Assembly (NCBI RefSeq): GCF_000242455.2
Contig: NC_019892.1
Span: forward strand, 1,054,001 to 1,118,000
Origin: Singulisphaera acidiphila DSM 18658
GTDB taxonomy: Bacteria; Planctomycetota; Planctomycetia; Isosphaerales; Isosphaeraceae
DNA length: 64,000 nucleotides
Direction: 5' to 3'
Positions 6,591 to 17,300 of the stretch are shown piece after piece; within the stretch, counting starts at the first letter, position 1; each line of letters starts with the position of its first letter. The translations under genes and the position numbers were made by a program. The notes under the pieces were generated by a model. It saw only the letters and a program-made list of their open reading frames with translations, was not told the DNA's origin and ran no database searches.

Positions 6591-9500
6591 TCACGCTCCC
6601 CGCTCGCCTTTGAGATTTCGCTTGCCTGTAGGGGGGTGGGTGGCCTCTCGTTGCTTATGAATCAACGCTTGGAATTCCGGGAGCTCTCGGAGGGGTTTCA
6701 GGTCCGGGTCGGTGGCGGCCCTGACGGGGGAGAAGCCCGCTTCGAGTGAACGGCCCAGGAGGGCGAGCGAACGGCCTGCAAACTGCGCGTTGGCAGTCGT
6801 TTCGGCGAGGATCGCCAGGGCACAGGCACCGTTATAGAGGCGGTTGGCCGTGGGCGCCTGGACGAGGCGCTCGACGTCATCGACGGCGTTCAGATGGCCC
6901 AGGCGGGCTCGGAGCAGTGCGCGAAGCTGGAGCGCGTCACCCAGGCCCGGATCGGCCTCGAGGGCCTGGACGACGTAGGCCAAGGCCTTGGGGCGGTCGT
7001 TCTCCTGAACGAGCCGAGCCATGACGTAGAGGGCGCGGGCGTTGCGGGGGTTGCGCTCGAGGACACGGTCGAGGTCCTGGCGGCAGCCTGCGGGGTCGGC
7101 CTTGAGCCGGAGCACGGCCCGGGCGACTCGGAACGCCTGGTTCTCAGGGTCGGTCTTGAGCAGGCGGGCGTACAATTGCTCAGCTTCGTCGCGGCGGCCG
7201 AGTCGGGCGAGGACTTCACCCAGAGCTGCCAGGACGTTCGGCTCTTTGCGACCGAGCTTGATTGCCCGGTTCAGGTCGGCTTCCGCGCCTGACAGGTTGT
7301 CTAACTCGAGCTGGGTCAAGGCACGATTGACCAGTGCTTCGGGGAATTGGGGGTTATGGCGGAGCGCCTGGTTGTAGGCGCTCAAAGCCTCGCCGAGCCT
7401 TCCGGCGCAGGCCAATGCCAACCCCTGGTTCATGTAGGGCCAGGCGAACTCGGGCTCAAGCGCTGTGCAGACGGCGAAGTTGCCGGCCGCTTCGAGGTAT
7501 CGCCCTTGCTCGAACCGGCAATATCCCAGGCCGAACCAGGCCCAGAACCGGCGTTTATCCAACTCGACCGCGTGGAGCAAGGCGACCTCAGCTTGCTCCC
7601 AGTCCCGCTTGACCAGCAGCGATGTGCCCAGGAGCGCGAAGTCTCGGCTGCTCTTCGGTGGAGTTCGCGCCTCGCTCGCACGGTCCTTGCCGGCTCGTTC
7701 CGCCAGGCCGAGCGCGGCGAGGTAGCGGGCCCGGTCGCCATAGAGAGCCGGCGTGGGCCGAGGATCGATTCGCTCGGCGCGATCGAGCCATTGGACCGCC
7801 CACTCGAGCGCTTCCCGCTGATCAGCTTCGGAGCCTTCTTTTTTCGCCAGGTAGGTTTTCGCCCGCGCTTCGAGCAGGATCAACTCCACCATCTGCTCGC
7901 GGAATAGCCTTTGTTCGTTGGCCGTGAGCCAACGGGTCCAGGACCCTTGCTGTGTCTCGTTCCAGAGTCCCGCCCCTTCGTGGTCGAGGGCTTTTTGAGC
8001 GATCGTGATCCCTTTACCCAGGTGCTCGACGGGTCCGCTGGTGGTGTTCAGGCGAAGCTGGCATTCGCTGAACTCCGATTGGAAGTTGCGGAAATTGTGC
8101 CGGGCCTGGAAACCTTGCAGGCTATTCGAGAGGAGCGAGATCACCCCCCCCGCGGCGCAGAGGAGGACGAGGGCGAGCAACGCGACCGAGGTCGAGCTGG
8201 TCGTGCTTGGATGGCGGCGGATCCACTTGGCGGCTCGTTCGCGCAGACTAGGTTCGGGCGCGTATTTTAGCGGGAGGTCGTCGAGGAACCGGCGGAGGTC
8301 CTCGCCGAGGTCGCGGGCCCGCGCGTGTCGCCGGCTTGGGTCGGGATCGAGGGACTTGGCGACGATCGAGTCGAGGCTCCAAGGGACTTGCGGGCAGGCG
8401 GCACGGAGCGACGGTACTCGGCGGCGCTGGGCGATCATCAGCTGGATGATCTCATGGAGCGGGAGTGTGCTCGGGGGCTCTGGGAACGGAATTTCACCTG
8501 CGATCATCTCGAAGAGGATCAAGGTGAGGGCATAGAGGTCGGCCTGCTCGCCGACCGCATCGGGCGGGGTAGCTCCGTTGGGGTGGAAGGCGTCCAGGTG
8601 TTCGGGGGCCATGAACACCAGCGTGCCGCCGAGCGTCGTCTTAGCTCCGTCCTCGGCGCTGCTCATCCTCTGAAGAGTCGCGAGGTTGAAGTCCAGGAGC
8701 ATCGGTGTGCCGTCGTCGGTGATCAAGATGTTCGACGGCTTCAAGTCGCGGTGCAGCAATCCCTTCGAATGCGCGTGATCGAGCCCTTCGGCCAATCGGG
8801 CGACGATCCAGACGGCGGCTTGAATGTGGTTTGCGCCGCGGAGGAACTGCCTCGAAGGCTGGTCGATCTCGCGTTCGTCCCGTTCCGAAGCGTCGCTCGG
8901 AGTTGGCCGGCTCCGTCCCGAGATCCGGGTCCAGAGTGATGGGATCGAGCCGAACGAGCGGCCTGCGTCGGTCGCGAGAGAACGTGTCAGGAATGAGGGG
9001 GCCGGCGGTGGCTCCGACCCCGGTTCGGGTTCGGTCGCAAGCCGTGTCGTTGCGTTGGGCGAAACCCGCGCCGAGGGTAAGGGGAGTGATCGGAAGGAGC
9101 GAATCGACCGGGCCGACCGACTCAATCCCGTCGTTGATTGGAGGCGTTGACTGACGGCGTCAAGCGCGTCGACGAGGCTGCGCCCATTCGCCAGGACGGT
9201 CCGTTTCGATTCGACGGCTTCAAGCACCTGCGCGAGGTTGGCCCCCCCCAGGTAAGGCATGCACATCATCCGAAGACCGGTCACGGGGTCGTCATGAACC
9301 GAGTGAATCGGGACGATGTGACTGTGCTGGAGCCGGGCCAGGATCTCCGGCTCGTCGCCCACGGCCCGCGAGACTTTGAGGGCCACGAGGCGGTTGCCCA
9401 GGCTCTCCTGCCTGGCGAGATAGACCCGTGCGAAGGTCCCCCGGCCCAGTTCCCCCACGATCAGGAAGCCCCCCATCTGCTCGCCCGGCTTGGGGAGAAC

Positions 9501-9827
9501 CAGTGGCCGCTCGACCTCCTGCGGGGGCGAGGGAACTTGCAGTCCGGCGTTGCCTGCGTCCTGCCCATCTGGATCTTCACTTTTATCGCTAAATGTGAAC
9601 GCATTAATGAGTTCGGCGTCGGCCGTGGATCGGGTATTGGGGATCGACGAGCGTCTCTGATCCACGCTACGGAATGAGGTGAAGATGCGGAGCGAATCGT
9701 ACTCGGTTCCCCCACCTTGCGTCGCTTCCGTCGGGTTCCAGTCGTCATGGAAGTTCAAATCGTCCGAGAACCCCTTCTTGTGCTTGGAGTCGCCCGATTG
9801 ACCCGAGGCCGAGGTGGGAATTTTCAT
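6591..9827 (-). CDS. Transmembrane Ser/Thr protein kinase with C-terminal TPR repeats
   Basis: A 1078-residue planctomycete-type kinase. A disordered N-terminus of about 115 residues precedes the kinase domain: glycine loop GELGRGTFARV (about 125-135), Lys151 in VALKVS, a Ser/Arg-rich insert at about 205-330, HRDLKPSN (359-366), DFN at 379-381 in place of DFG, and MAPEH (406-410). One membrane span lies at about 547-569. The remaining 500 residues are TPR-like helices (for example FAWPYMNQGLALACAGRLGEALSAYNQAL), presumably outside the membrane. The catalytic Asp, Lys and Mg-binding Asp are present, so the kinase may be active despite DFN. The gene is divergent from the HD-GYP gene and has no partner sigma factor nearby. 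Confidence 0.88.
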   Translation of the reverse strand: MKIPTSASGQSGDSKHKKGFSDDLNFHDDWNPTEATQGGGTEYDSLRIFTSFRSVDQRRSSIPNTRSTADAELINAFTFSDKSEDPDGQDAGNAGLQVPSPPQEVERPLVLPKPGEQMGGFLIVGELGRGTFARVYLARQESLGNRLVALKVSRAVGDEPEILARLQHSHIVPIHSVHDDPVTGLRMMCMPYLGGANLAQVLEAVESKRTVLANGRSLVDALDAVSQRLQSTTGLSRSARSIRSFRSLPLPSARVSPNATTRLATEPEPGSEPPPAPSFLTRSLATDAGRSFGSIPSLWTRISGRSRPTPSDASERDEREIDQPSRQFLRGANHIQAAVWIVARLAEGLDHAHSKGLLHRDLKPSNILITDDGTPMLLDFNLATLQRMSSAEDGAKTTLGGTLVFMAPEHLDAFHPNGATPPDAVGEQADLYALTLILFEMIAGEIPFPEPPSTLPLHEIIQLMIAQRRRVPSLRAACPQVPWSLDSIVAKSLDPDPSRRHARARDLGEDLRRFLDDLPLKYAPEPSLRERAAKWIRRHPSTTSSTSVALLALVLLCAAGGVISLLSNSLQGFQARHNFRNFQSEFSECQLRLNTTSGPVEHLGKGITIAQKALDHEGAGLWNETQQGSWTRWLTANEQRLFREQMVELILLEARAKTYLAKKEGSEADQREALEWAVQWLDRAERIDPRPTPALYGDRARYLAALGLAERAGKDRASEARTPPKSSRDFALLGTSLLVKRDWEQAEVALLHAVELDKRRFWAWFGLGYCRFEQGRYLEAAGNFAVCTALEPEFAWPYMNQGLALACAGRLGEALSAYNQALRHNPQFPEALVNRALTQLELDNLSGAEADLNRAIKLGRKEPNVLAALGEVLARLGRRDEAEQLYARLLKTDPENQAFRVARAVLRLKADPAGCRQDLDRVLERNPRNARALYVMARLVQENDRPKALAYVVQALEADPGLGDALQLRALLRARLGHLNAVDDVERLVQAPTANRLYNGACALAILAETTANAQFAGRSLALLGRSLEAGFSPVRAATDPDLKPLRELPEFQALIHKQREATHPPTGKRNLKGERGA

Positions 9828-10330
9828 CGATTCGCTTACCTTAGCTTAGAGGACCAATTCATTCGAGGTGCCGAACGCGTTACGACGAGGCGGTCGGTTG
9901 GAGGAAAGACAACCTCCTCACAACTGAGTTGAATTTATAGGTGCAGGAGCGATAATATATTGTAGTGCGACGCCGGAGGATTCGGAATCGAATCCCCATG
10001 CCAAGTGGGTCTTCGATACCCTTTTCTCCCGAGGACGGAAGTGGAGATCCGTGATACTGACAGCGTATCGCCGCATAGAGGAGGCATCCGCTTCGACCTC
10101 GCTTGCACCGAGGGTATCCATCCTATCTAATAAGCTATAGACCGGGACCGGAGAATTGTCCAAATCGGAGGATTACGGTCTGGGGTGTCGGTCTTAGACT
10201 TTACTTCTCGACCAAATGGATGGTGTGGAGTGGCCGTGGTGGCAGGCGTGATCTAGGCTCTAAGGTGTGGGTGTGCGAAACGGCGAGTATCCACACGATC
10301 GACACGCCAGGGATGTACGGGACACGTTCA
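9828..10330. other. Intergenic region between divergent kinase and HD-GYP genes
   Basis: About 500 bp with no convincing gene. An AT-rich spot at 9928-9962 (GATAATATATTG) is a plausible promoter position, but no spaced -35/-10 pair can be assigned. Confidence 0.4.
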
Positions 10331-11872
10331 ATGCCCGCGACGATGACAGGAACCAGGACCAACGACTCGTCTGACACGACCGATCTCCGCCAACTGGCGG
10401 CTCGGCTCGCCCACGAGTTCAACGCTCCGCTCGGCCTGCTCGACCCCGGTGTGGGAGACTGGTGCGTGCTCGTGGGGGCCGATGCCGGACGGTTCCCCCA
10501 CCCCGATCACGATCTGATCGCCGCGCTGGTTGCAGAGGGTTTCGGACCAGGACACGCGGTGGTCTGGCGTCCCGATCACGAATCCGGACCACTTTGGCTC
10601 GCCCTTCCGGTCACTCGGCCCGAGGGGGGCAGCCTGATCGCCCTGGCCGGCTTCGCGGCTTCGGTCTCCGATGATATCGCAGTCTCCTGGGGACCGGTCT
10701 GCCCGCCGCAGGCACTGCGGGCCTGGGGGCAGGTCGTGGCCGACCAGCTTCGCGGGGAAGCGGCCTCTCAGATGCTCGCGGGGGGCAGCCCTCGGGTTGA
10801 AGGAGGCGAACGCCAACTCATTGCCCGTTTGATCCGCCGACTCAAGATCTCCGATCCGCCGGAGCGATTCCAGCATCTGGCACTCAGTGCGTTGCGCGGG
10901 GCGATGGGCGTCGAGGCGGTGGCCTGGGTCCCCTGCCACCACCACGAGCCGGTGATGCTCAATGGTGAGGTGGCCGGTTTGAAGGCCGGCGACTGCCACG
11001 GCTTGATTCCTCGATCCAAGAACGAGTTGGTTCAGGTCGACAATCAACCGGCACCGATTCCTGCGATCGCGATCCGGAGACTGGCCGCGGTCGCCGCCGA
11101 CAGCCAGGGGTTGACCGGCTGGCTCCTGGCCCTCAACCCGCTCGACGGTCGTCCGTTCACCGCGACCGAGGTGGAGATCCTCCAGCCGGTTGCCTCCTTG
11201 ATCGCGACCCAACAAACCAACGCCCGGCTCTATGCCGACTTGAAAGAGCTCCTCTTCGGCGTGATCCGGGCCTTGACCTCGGCCATCGACGCCAAGGACC
11301 CGTATACCTCGGGTCACTCCGAGCGCGTGGCCCGGATCGCGGTGCGGCTGGCCGAGGAACTCGGCATGACGGCCAACCAGCGGAGCGATCTCTACCTGAT
11401 GGGGCTCTTGCACGACGTGGGCAAGATCGGCATCGACGACAGCGTCCTCAAGAAGACGGGACCGCTCACGCCCGATGAATACCGCCTGATCCAGTCACAC
11501 GTCGAGATCGGGGTCCACATCCTCTCCGACCTCAAAAAGCTGCACCACCTGCTGCCGGGGATCAAGCACCACCACGAGAGCCTCGACGGCAACGGCTATC
11601 CTTCGCGCCTCTCCGGTGACGCGATCCCGCTTGAAGCGCGGATCCTTGCCGTGGCCGACTCGTTCGACGCGATGTCGAGCACCCGCCCCTATCGCAAGCG
11701 GCTGACGCCGATGCAGATCGACGAGATCCTCAAAAAGGGCTCGGGCGTTCAATGGGACCCCAACGTGGTTGACGCCCTCTACGCCTGCCGCGCCGACGTC
11801 GAGCACATTCGCCAAAAAGGGCTTGGCGAGAGCCTGAAGATCGTCGTCAACGACACCCTCGGCCGCCCTTGA
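10331..11872 (+). CDS. GAF-like and HD-GYP domain protein (putative cyclic-di-GMP phosphodiesterase)
   Basis: About 513 residues. The N-terminal 170 residues are unassigned and begin with a helix containing RLAHEFNAPLGLLDP. A GAF-like region follows, with LLALNPLDGRPFTATEVEILQPVASLIA at its end. The C-terminal half is an HD-GYP domain: GHSERVARIA, LLHDVGKIGI (HD pair), KHHHESLDGNGYP (GYP signature) and ILAVADSFDAMSS. Such enzymes hydrolyse cyclic-di-GMP. The ATG at 10331 is preferred because GGGA lies 8 nt upstream; ATG at 10313 or 10343 is possible. It pairs functionally with the diguanylate cyclase encoded at 36.3-37.7 kb, but the genes are not linked. Confidence 0.88.
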   Translation: MPATMTGTRTNDSSDTTDLRQLAARLAHEFNAPLGLLDPGVGDWCVLVGADAGRFPHPDHDLIAALVAEGFGPGHAVVWRPDHESGPLWLALPVTRPEGGSLIALAGFAASVSDDIAVSWGPVCPPQALRAWGQVVADQLRGEAASQMLAGGSPRVEGGERQLIARLIRRLKISDPPERFQHLALSALRGAMGVEAVAWVPCHHHEPVMLNGEVAGLKAGDCHGLIPRSKNELVQVDNQPAPIPAIAIRRLAAVAADSQGLTGWLLALNPLDGRPFTATEVEILQPVASLIATQQTNARLYADLKELLFGVIRALTSAIDAKDPYTSGHSERVARIAVRLAEELGMTANQRSDLYLMGLLHDVGKIGIDDSVLKKTGPLTPDEYRLIQSHVEIGVHILSDLKKLHHLLPGIKHHHESLDGNGYPSRLSGDAIPLEARILAVADSFDAMSSTRPYRKRLTPMQIDEILKKGSGVQWDPNVVDALYACRADVEHIRQKGLGESLKIVVNDTLGRP

Positions 11873-11889
11873 TGATCGAGAGATCAAAA

Positions 11890-11921
11890 GAAGCCCGGCT
11901 TCGTTGAAGAAGCCGGGCTTC
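11890..11921. terminator. Bidirectional terminator hairpin
   Basis: Perfect 13-bp arms (GAAGCCCGGCTTC and its complement) around a 6-nt loop, between the convergent HD-GYP and NIPSNAP genes. Confidence 0.8.
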
Positions 11922-11952
11922 GCGTTGCCCCGAGGCCTTGGCTGCTCATTTT

Positions 11953-12429
11953 TCACTTGATCGGGCTATAGTCGGTTGGGTCGAGGTAGATCGATTCGAC
12001 TTTCTTGATGATCTTTCCCGCCTTCTCGCTTTCGTCGCGAGCCTTGTGCCATTCGGGGTCGGCCTGGAACGCCTTCCACGACGCGGCGGCGGCCTCGCGG
12101 CTGGGGAACGAGATCAGGTAGACGAGCGTGTCTTCCTTCCCTTTTTCCTTGTCCTGCGGGGTCCAGAAGCCGACGATCGTGATGCCGTGCTTCTTGAACA
12201 GGCGGTTGGTGTGGTCGCGGAACCGCGCGTTCAGGGCGTTGAGCTTGCCTTCGTTGGTGTAGTACGTCCGCAACTCGAAGACCTTGATCGCCCCCGTATC
12301 GCAGCAATCGCACTCCTCCTTGGCGTCCTTCTCGGTCTTGGTCTTATCCTGATCATTCTTCGGCTCGGCCGCGAACCCCGAGGCGGCCGTAGCGGCCAGT
12401 AGCAGACCCAACGTCAAGGCACGAATCAT
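11953..12429 (-). CDS. Exported NIPSNAP family protein
   Basis: 158 residues. A signal peptide (MIRALTLGLLLAATAASGFAA) is followed by a charged Lys/Glu/Asp linker containing ECDCCD and then a single ferredoxin-like NIPSNAP domain: KVFELRTYYTNEGKLNALNARF, HGITIVGFW, and the C-terminal FQADPEWHKARDESEK. The family has no settled biochemical role. In planctomycetes exported single-domain versions are common. The Cys cluster just after the signal peptide could bind a metal or form disulfides; this is inference. It is monocistronic between a terminator and the sigma-factor gene. Confidence 0.88.
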   Translation of the reverse strand: MIRALTLGLLLAATAASGFAAEPKNDQDKTKTEKDAKEECDCCDTGAIKVFELRTYYTNEGKLNALNARFRDHTNRLFKKHGITIVGFWTPQDKEKGKEDTLVYLISFPSREAAAASWKAFQADPEWHKARDESEKAGKIIKKVESIYLDPTDYSPIK

Positions 12430-12592
12430 CGAGGCTCTCCCGCTTTTGAGGAATGGAAACGCATCGTCCGGTTATAGCCCGGCGGTCAGCGCGACTCAAG
12501 CCCGCCGTGGTCGGCGGGCCTGGCCTTTGCCGGGGTTGAATGCCAGGAAGCGAGCGTTTGGGGAGCCATGCCGAGACGCCACCACTCGACTC

Positions 12593-14041
12593 TCAGCGTT
12601 TCAATTCATTCAACAGTTTCAAGACTTCATCGAGCTTATGCTCGATGTCACTGACACGCTGTTCAATTGCGGGCGAGGCCTTCGCCTGAGCGGCGGCCGA
12701 AGACCGGCTTGTGGAAGATCCCGATGGCCTGATGGGTTGTGCCCGGACGCTGGATTGCTTCTGGCCGAGAAGCTTGTGCAATTCTCGCTGTTTTCGCTTC
12801 AGTTCCTTACTTTTCTCGAGATAGGTCTCGCGGAGGTTCAAGGTGTTCTCACGCTGGAGCCTCCGAGTCGCTTTTAGTTGCTCATCCCTCTCAGGGGATG
12901 GGCCCATACGCCCCCCCCCAAGCCCTCCTCCTAAAAGCTGGAAGTCAAGTGTTACATGTTGTGAATATGCCTTTTTAAGTGAATCAAGTTCGTCGATCAG
13001 CAATTCGATGTCGATTTGAAGTGTGTCTGCGCGATCGGCTGGTTCTTCATCATTACCGGCTGGGTCGTCGATGATGGCTCCTGCCTCGATGACGGTCTTG
13101 GATTTGTTGCCTGAGTCCTTTGTCTGTGGTTCTTCTCGACCTGCGGTCTGCTCTCCCTGAGGTTCAGGAGCCGTGGTTTGTCGTGCCAGCACGCCCGCGC
13201 CTGTCGCCAGGGCGGCGATCGTGGCCAAGGTCGCGATGAGGACTCGCATCTTTGTGAATAGCATGGCTCTGAGCACTCCCTGGGTTAGCTCGATGACGCA
13301 CGCCGAGACAGCCCCGGCGGCTCCTGCTTGACCTGCCGCGAACCGAATCGCGGCTTTGACCGTGGCCTCGGCCATCGCGGCCGGCACCTCGGTCGCGACG
13401 GAATCGCCGCACCACGCCGCAATCGCGGGGGCGACGCCTCGGCGGATTAACCGCGAATGCAATCTTTCACGGCCGCGGCTCAGCCGGCTCTTGACCGTTC
13501 CCACCACACAACCGAGTTGACGTGCGGCTTCCTCCTGGCTCAGACCTTGCAAGTCGCAGAGGATCACCGCATCGCGGTATTTCTCTGGCAGTCGGCCGAT
13601 CTCTTCGTCGAGGATGACGGGGAGGTCGTTGTCCTGCTTTGGGGGAGCCAGTACGGCCAGCGATTCGACACCGTTGACCTCACGGGCTGTTCGCCGCGCG
13701 GCGGTGCGTTTCGCCCGGACCGCCACGCGCCGGCTGACTCCGTAGAGCCAGCGGCCGAGTGAGTCTCTGGCCTCGACCGTTTCCGCCTTGCGGACCAGGA
13801 TCAGGAACGTTGCCTGGAACGCGTCAGCGACGTCATGGGGATCGTTCAGGGCCCGCCGGCAGACTCCCAAAACCATCGAACCGTGGCGCGCCACCAGGCC
13901 GGCGAATGCCGTCTCCGAGCCGTGGTCGGTCCCTGACCGGAACCGATCCAGGAGTTGCGCATCGGTCAGGCCGTGGAGCGTTCCCAGGCTGAAGAGTGTC
14001 TGGACGTCGCGAAGAACAGCGGGTGACTCGCTCTTGGCCAT
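12593..14041 (-). CDS. ECF RNA polymerase sigma factor with C-terminal membrane and coiled-coil extension
   Basis: 482 residues. Sigma region 2 is ALNDPHDVADAFQATFLILVRKA (about 62-85). Region 4 is LPEKYRDAVILCDLQGLSQEEAARQLG with helix-turn-helix VGTVKSRLSRGRERL (about 150-195). Beyond the normal ECF length there is an Ala-rich segment, a membrane span (VLIATLATIAALATGAGVL, about 268-287), a charged linker and a coiled coil (RRLQRENTLNLRETY to the C-terminal KLDEVLKLLNELKR). This is the planctomycete type in which the sigma factor may be held at the membrane without a separate anti-sigma factor. No anti-sigma gene lies beside it. Confidence 0.88.
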   Translation of the reverse strand: MAKSESPAVLRDVQTLFSLGTLHGLTDAQLLDRFRSGTDHGSETAFAGLVARHGSMVLGVCRRALNDPHDVADAFQATFLILVRKAETVEARDSLGRWLYGVSRRVAVRAKRTAARRTAREVNGVESLAVLAPPKQDNDLPVILDEEIGRLPEKYRDAVILCDLQGLSQEEAARQLGCVVGTVKSRLSRGRERLHSRLIRRGVAPAIAAWCGDSVATEVPAAMAEATVKAAIRFAAGQAGAAGAVSACVIELTQGVLRAMLFTKMRVLIATLATIAALATGAGVLARQTTAPEPQGEQTAGREEPQTKDSGNKSKTVIEAGAIIDDPAGNDEEPADRADTLQIDIELLIDELDSLKKAYSQHVTLDFQLLGGGLGGGRMGPSPERDEQLKATRRLQRENTLNLRETYLEKSKELKRKQRELHKLLGQKQSSVRAQPIRPSGSSTSRSSAAAQAKASPAIEQRVSDIEHKLDEVLKLLNELKR

Positions 14042-14335
14042 GACCCCGATCCTCTTTGGTAGGGTGAGCCCGGCCCACCTTTATCTTTCGTTTTCTCACT
14101 CCGAGAAGACAGGGAGCTCGTGTTCCCCGCTCGCCTGGAGCGGTAAGACCTTGGTTGGTCGAGTCCACCCGATTTGAGGGCACGACACCACAAGTCTCTC
14201 TCTTCACCATGCCCTGGTACGCGAGTTCGTTCCAACTTTTTTTTGGGGTTTGCTCAATCGAAAAGGGCCGGGCCGCCCTGAGGTATGATCCACACCCCAG
14301 ATCGACCCGGCCCGTGGTTCATTCCAGCGGGAAGA
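14042..14335. terminator. Intergenic region with terminator-like repeat after the giant MG2-domain gene
   Basis: GGGCCGGG at 14265-14272 pairs with CCCGGCCC at 14306-14313, and on the minus strand the repeat is followed by TTTT, as expected for the end of the minus-strand gene stopping at 14336. The rest of the gap holds only the sigma-factor promoter region; no gene is seen. Confidence 0.45.
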
Positions 14336-17300
14336 TTATTTGAATCCCTTCACGGCGGCTCCCCCGGGTGCGGCCTGGTTATACCGGTTCTGAAGCCGTT
14401 CGATCTGCCGCATCTGGTTCGAGTTGTTCAGAATCCTGAGGTTATCGTCGAGCGACTGCGAGGGCTCTTCGGCCGGCTTCGGAGCCGGTGAGAGTTTATT
14501 GTCCGTCGGCGGTGCGGGGGGAGCACCGACGTGGGTGGTGCCGCGGTAGAAGGCGTATTGCGCGGTCCCTCGCCGCGCGACGGCAGTGACTGAGCCGCGG
14601 AGAGCCTCGGCGACGTAGACGCCGCGGAGGTCGGTCTCGCCCGAGACGAACTCTTCGTTCTCCCCGCCGATGACCTTCACCTGAACCTTGGGCACGAAGT
14701 CTTTGGTCCGCGCGTCGCGGACCGTCACACGGACGCGGCCGGCCTCCGGCTCTTCGAGCACCTCGATTTCCAAGGGGGTCACGAGAACGATCCCCGAAGT
14801 ATACAACTCATCCCCCCGTACCATGATGAGATAAGCCCCTTCCTTCTCCAACGGGAGCTCGATCGTCTTGGTTCGGTTCTCGTAGTCCTCCCCCTTACCG
14901 AGAGTGAGCTTGGTCTCGAGCAGCGGCGTGATGCCGGCGAGGTCGATGCCGGCGATCTGGTCGAGGTTGCGCCGGGTGAGGTAGAGACGCATCAGGTCGA
15001 CCGGATAAACTTTCACCTCCGCTTCGGCCACGTTGCGATAGTCGAGCGTGACCCCCGGCTTATTGCCCTTCACATCCTTGGGATCGGTGGGGGCCACCGC
15101 GCGAAGTCCGCTTCGGCCGGCAGCGACCTCGGGGGGAGCGACGGGGCGGACGACCGTCACTTCTGCCAATTTCAAGTCCTTCCGCGTGAACGAACGGACC
15201 GCCCCGGCCGCGTCGGTGAACCGCTCGGCGACCTGGCGGTAGTAGTCGAGGGCCTTGCCCGGCTGCCGCCGCGCGTCGTAGATCTGCCCGAGGATATAAG
15301 TCGCCTCCCATTTGTTCGGGCTGGGCTGCTCCACCCCGTTGGCGTCCTTATACGTGGCTTTGGCGATGGCTTCGGCAACCGCGATGGCCCGGTCGTACCG
15401 GCCCAGGTGGAAGTCGCCGAGGGCCTCGCTGTACTGGAAGCTGTCGAGGAACGTGCTCTTGGGATAGAGCTTGGCGAACCGGGCGGAGAGCTTGACGACC
15501 GCCTCGTCATCGCCCAGCTCCAGGAAGGCGCCGACGAGGGCAAGGCTCGCCTCGTCGGCGAGCGGGCTCTTCGGGGTTCGCGCCAGCGAGGCCTGGATCA
15601 GGCGGATCGCTTGCAGGAGCAACTCCGAACGGGTGACTCCGGCGTCGGCCAGTTCTCGACGCAGCGCGGGGTCGGTCACGGCCTTGCCGGCAAGTTGGGC
15701 GAGGACCTGGGAGAGTCCGAAGAAGTCGGCATCGATTGATGCTGAATCGGGATACTCACGCCAGAGGCCGATCAGGTAGGCGACCCCTTCCAATGTCTTC
15801 CCACGCTGGCGAAGGACCTCCCCGACCCTGGCGTCTTCGAGGTAGCTGGCCTCGGCCACTCCGCGCCAGACGAGATAGGCCCGCTCGAACTCGCCGAGAT
15901 CGCGGTAGGCCCGGCCAATGACCCGCAAGTCGTCGAAGCCGATGACCAGGTCGGGGGCCTTCTCCTTGACGACCTCGAAGTACTGGACGACCTTGCGGGC
16001 GTCGTACTCGCGGATGTGGATCAAGAGGAGCATCCGGGCCGCGTCCTTGGCGATGTCGTCACGCAGGGTGTAGCCGCCGAAGAGTTGGCCGAGCGGGTCG
16101 GCAGCCTCTGCCAGACGGCCGGCGTCGAACTGGGCCTTGCCACGGGCGAAGAGCTCGTCGGGCGTGGGCTTGTAGGGGTCGGTATTCGCCTCGCCCGGGG
16201 CCAGAACCTTGAGGTCGCCGGCCGGTCCCAGGTGCGACTGCCCTGGTTCGTAGGCGCTTCGGATCGAGGCGGGCAAGGCGCGATAGCGTCCCGGCAGATA
16301 GCCGTAGACGTCGTACTGGATCGCCCCGGGCCACTGGTTGGGGGCGAAGTAGAAGGTCAGGACGTCGTCGGCCAGGGTATACGAGCCGGCCTGTGACTGC
16401 ACCGACCCCTCGATCAGGGTGGTGCCGGCCGGCAGGTGCTCCTCGACGATCAGGAAGTCACGCTCCCACTCGGGGACCGCCCCCTTGAGGTTACGGAAGG
16501 CGTCGATCCGGACCCGGGCCTTGCCGCCGACCGCGACCTGGCTCGCCTTGTTTTCGAACTGGGAGGCGTCGACGGCCACGCCGAAGCCCATCGGCAATTC
16601 CTTGCCGTCGAGTTCCGGCGGCGCGGGGAGGTAGACCCGCTGGTTGATGACCGCGGTCCGGCCGGCCCGGTCCTGGTCGGGGGCGAGGTCGCGGGTGAAG
16701 CCGGTCAGGGTAACGGCGTAGCCGAACGTCCCTCGGCCTTCGACGTCGAACCGGATTCGGTTTTTGTCCCCCGGCTTCAGGGCATCACGTGGGACCAGGA
16801 TGGCCTTACCTTCGGTGGGGCCGACGACATCGAGCCGCGAAACCTCGGTGTCATTGACCGTCACGACGAGCTGATAGCGATCCTCGGCGGCTTCGGCCCG
16901 GCCGTAGTAGGCGGCCAGGGCGGCCAGGGCCGGCCCTTGTGCCTTGCGGGGCTGCCAGCCGGTCCCCTGGCGGTGCGCCAGGAGCCAGTCGGTCGCCTCG
17001 GCGATCACCGGGGCTTGCGGCCTCGCTTGCGCGAAGGCGAGGGCCGCTAGAGCGGTGGCTTCGACCGGCCCCTTGTTGAATGGCAAACGGCTTTCGCCGG
17101 CCCAGAAGCTGCGCCGGCGATGGCCCGGTTCGGCCGGCTCTGACTTGGCGCGGGGGCCGAGCACGTCGAGGACCTCGGCCGCGATCGTCGCCCGGTCGAG
17201 GTTCACAAAGGTGAGTGCCAGGTAGGCCAAGGCGGCGTCGGAAAGACCCTGGCGAAGCCGGTGCAAGGCGTTGGCCTGCTCAAACGTGGCGGCTTTGCGA

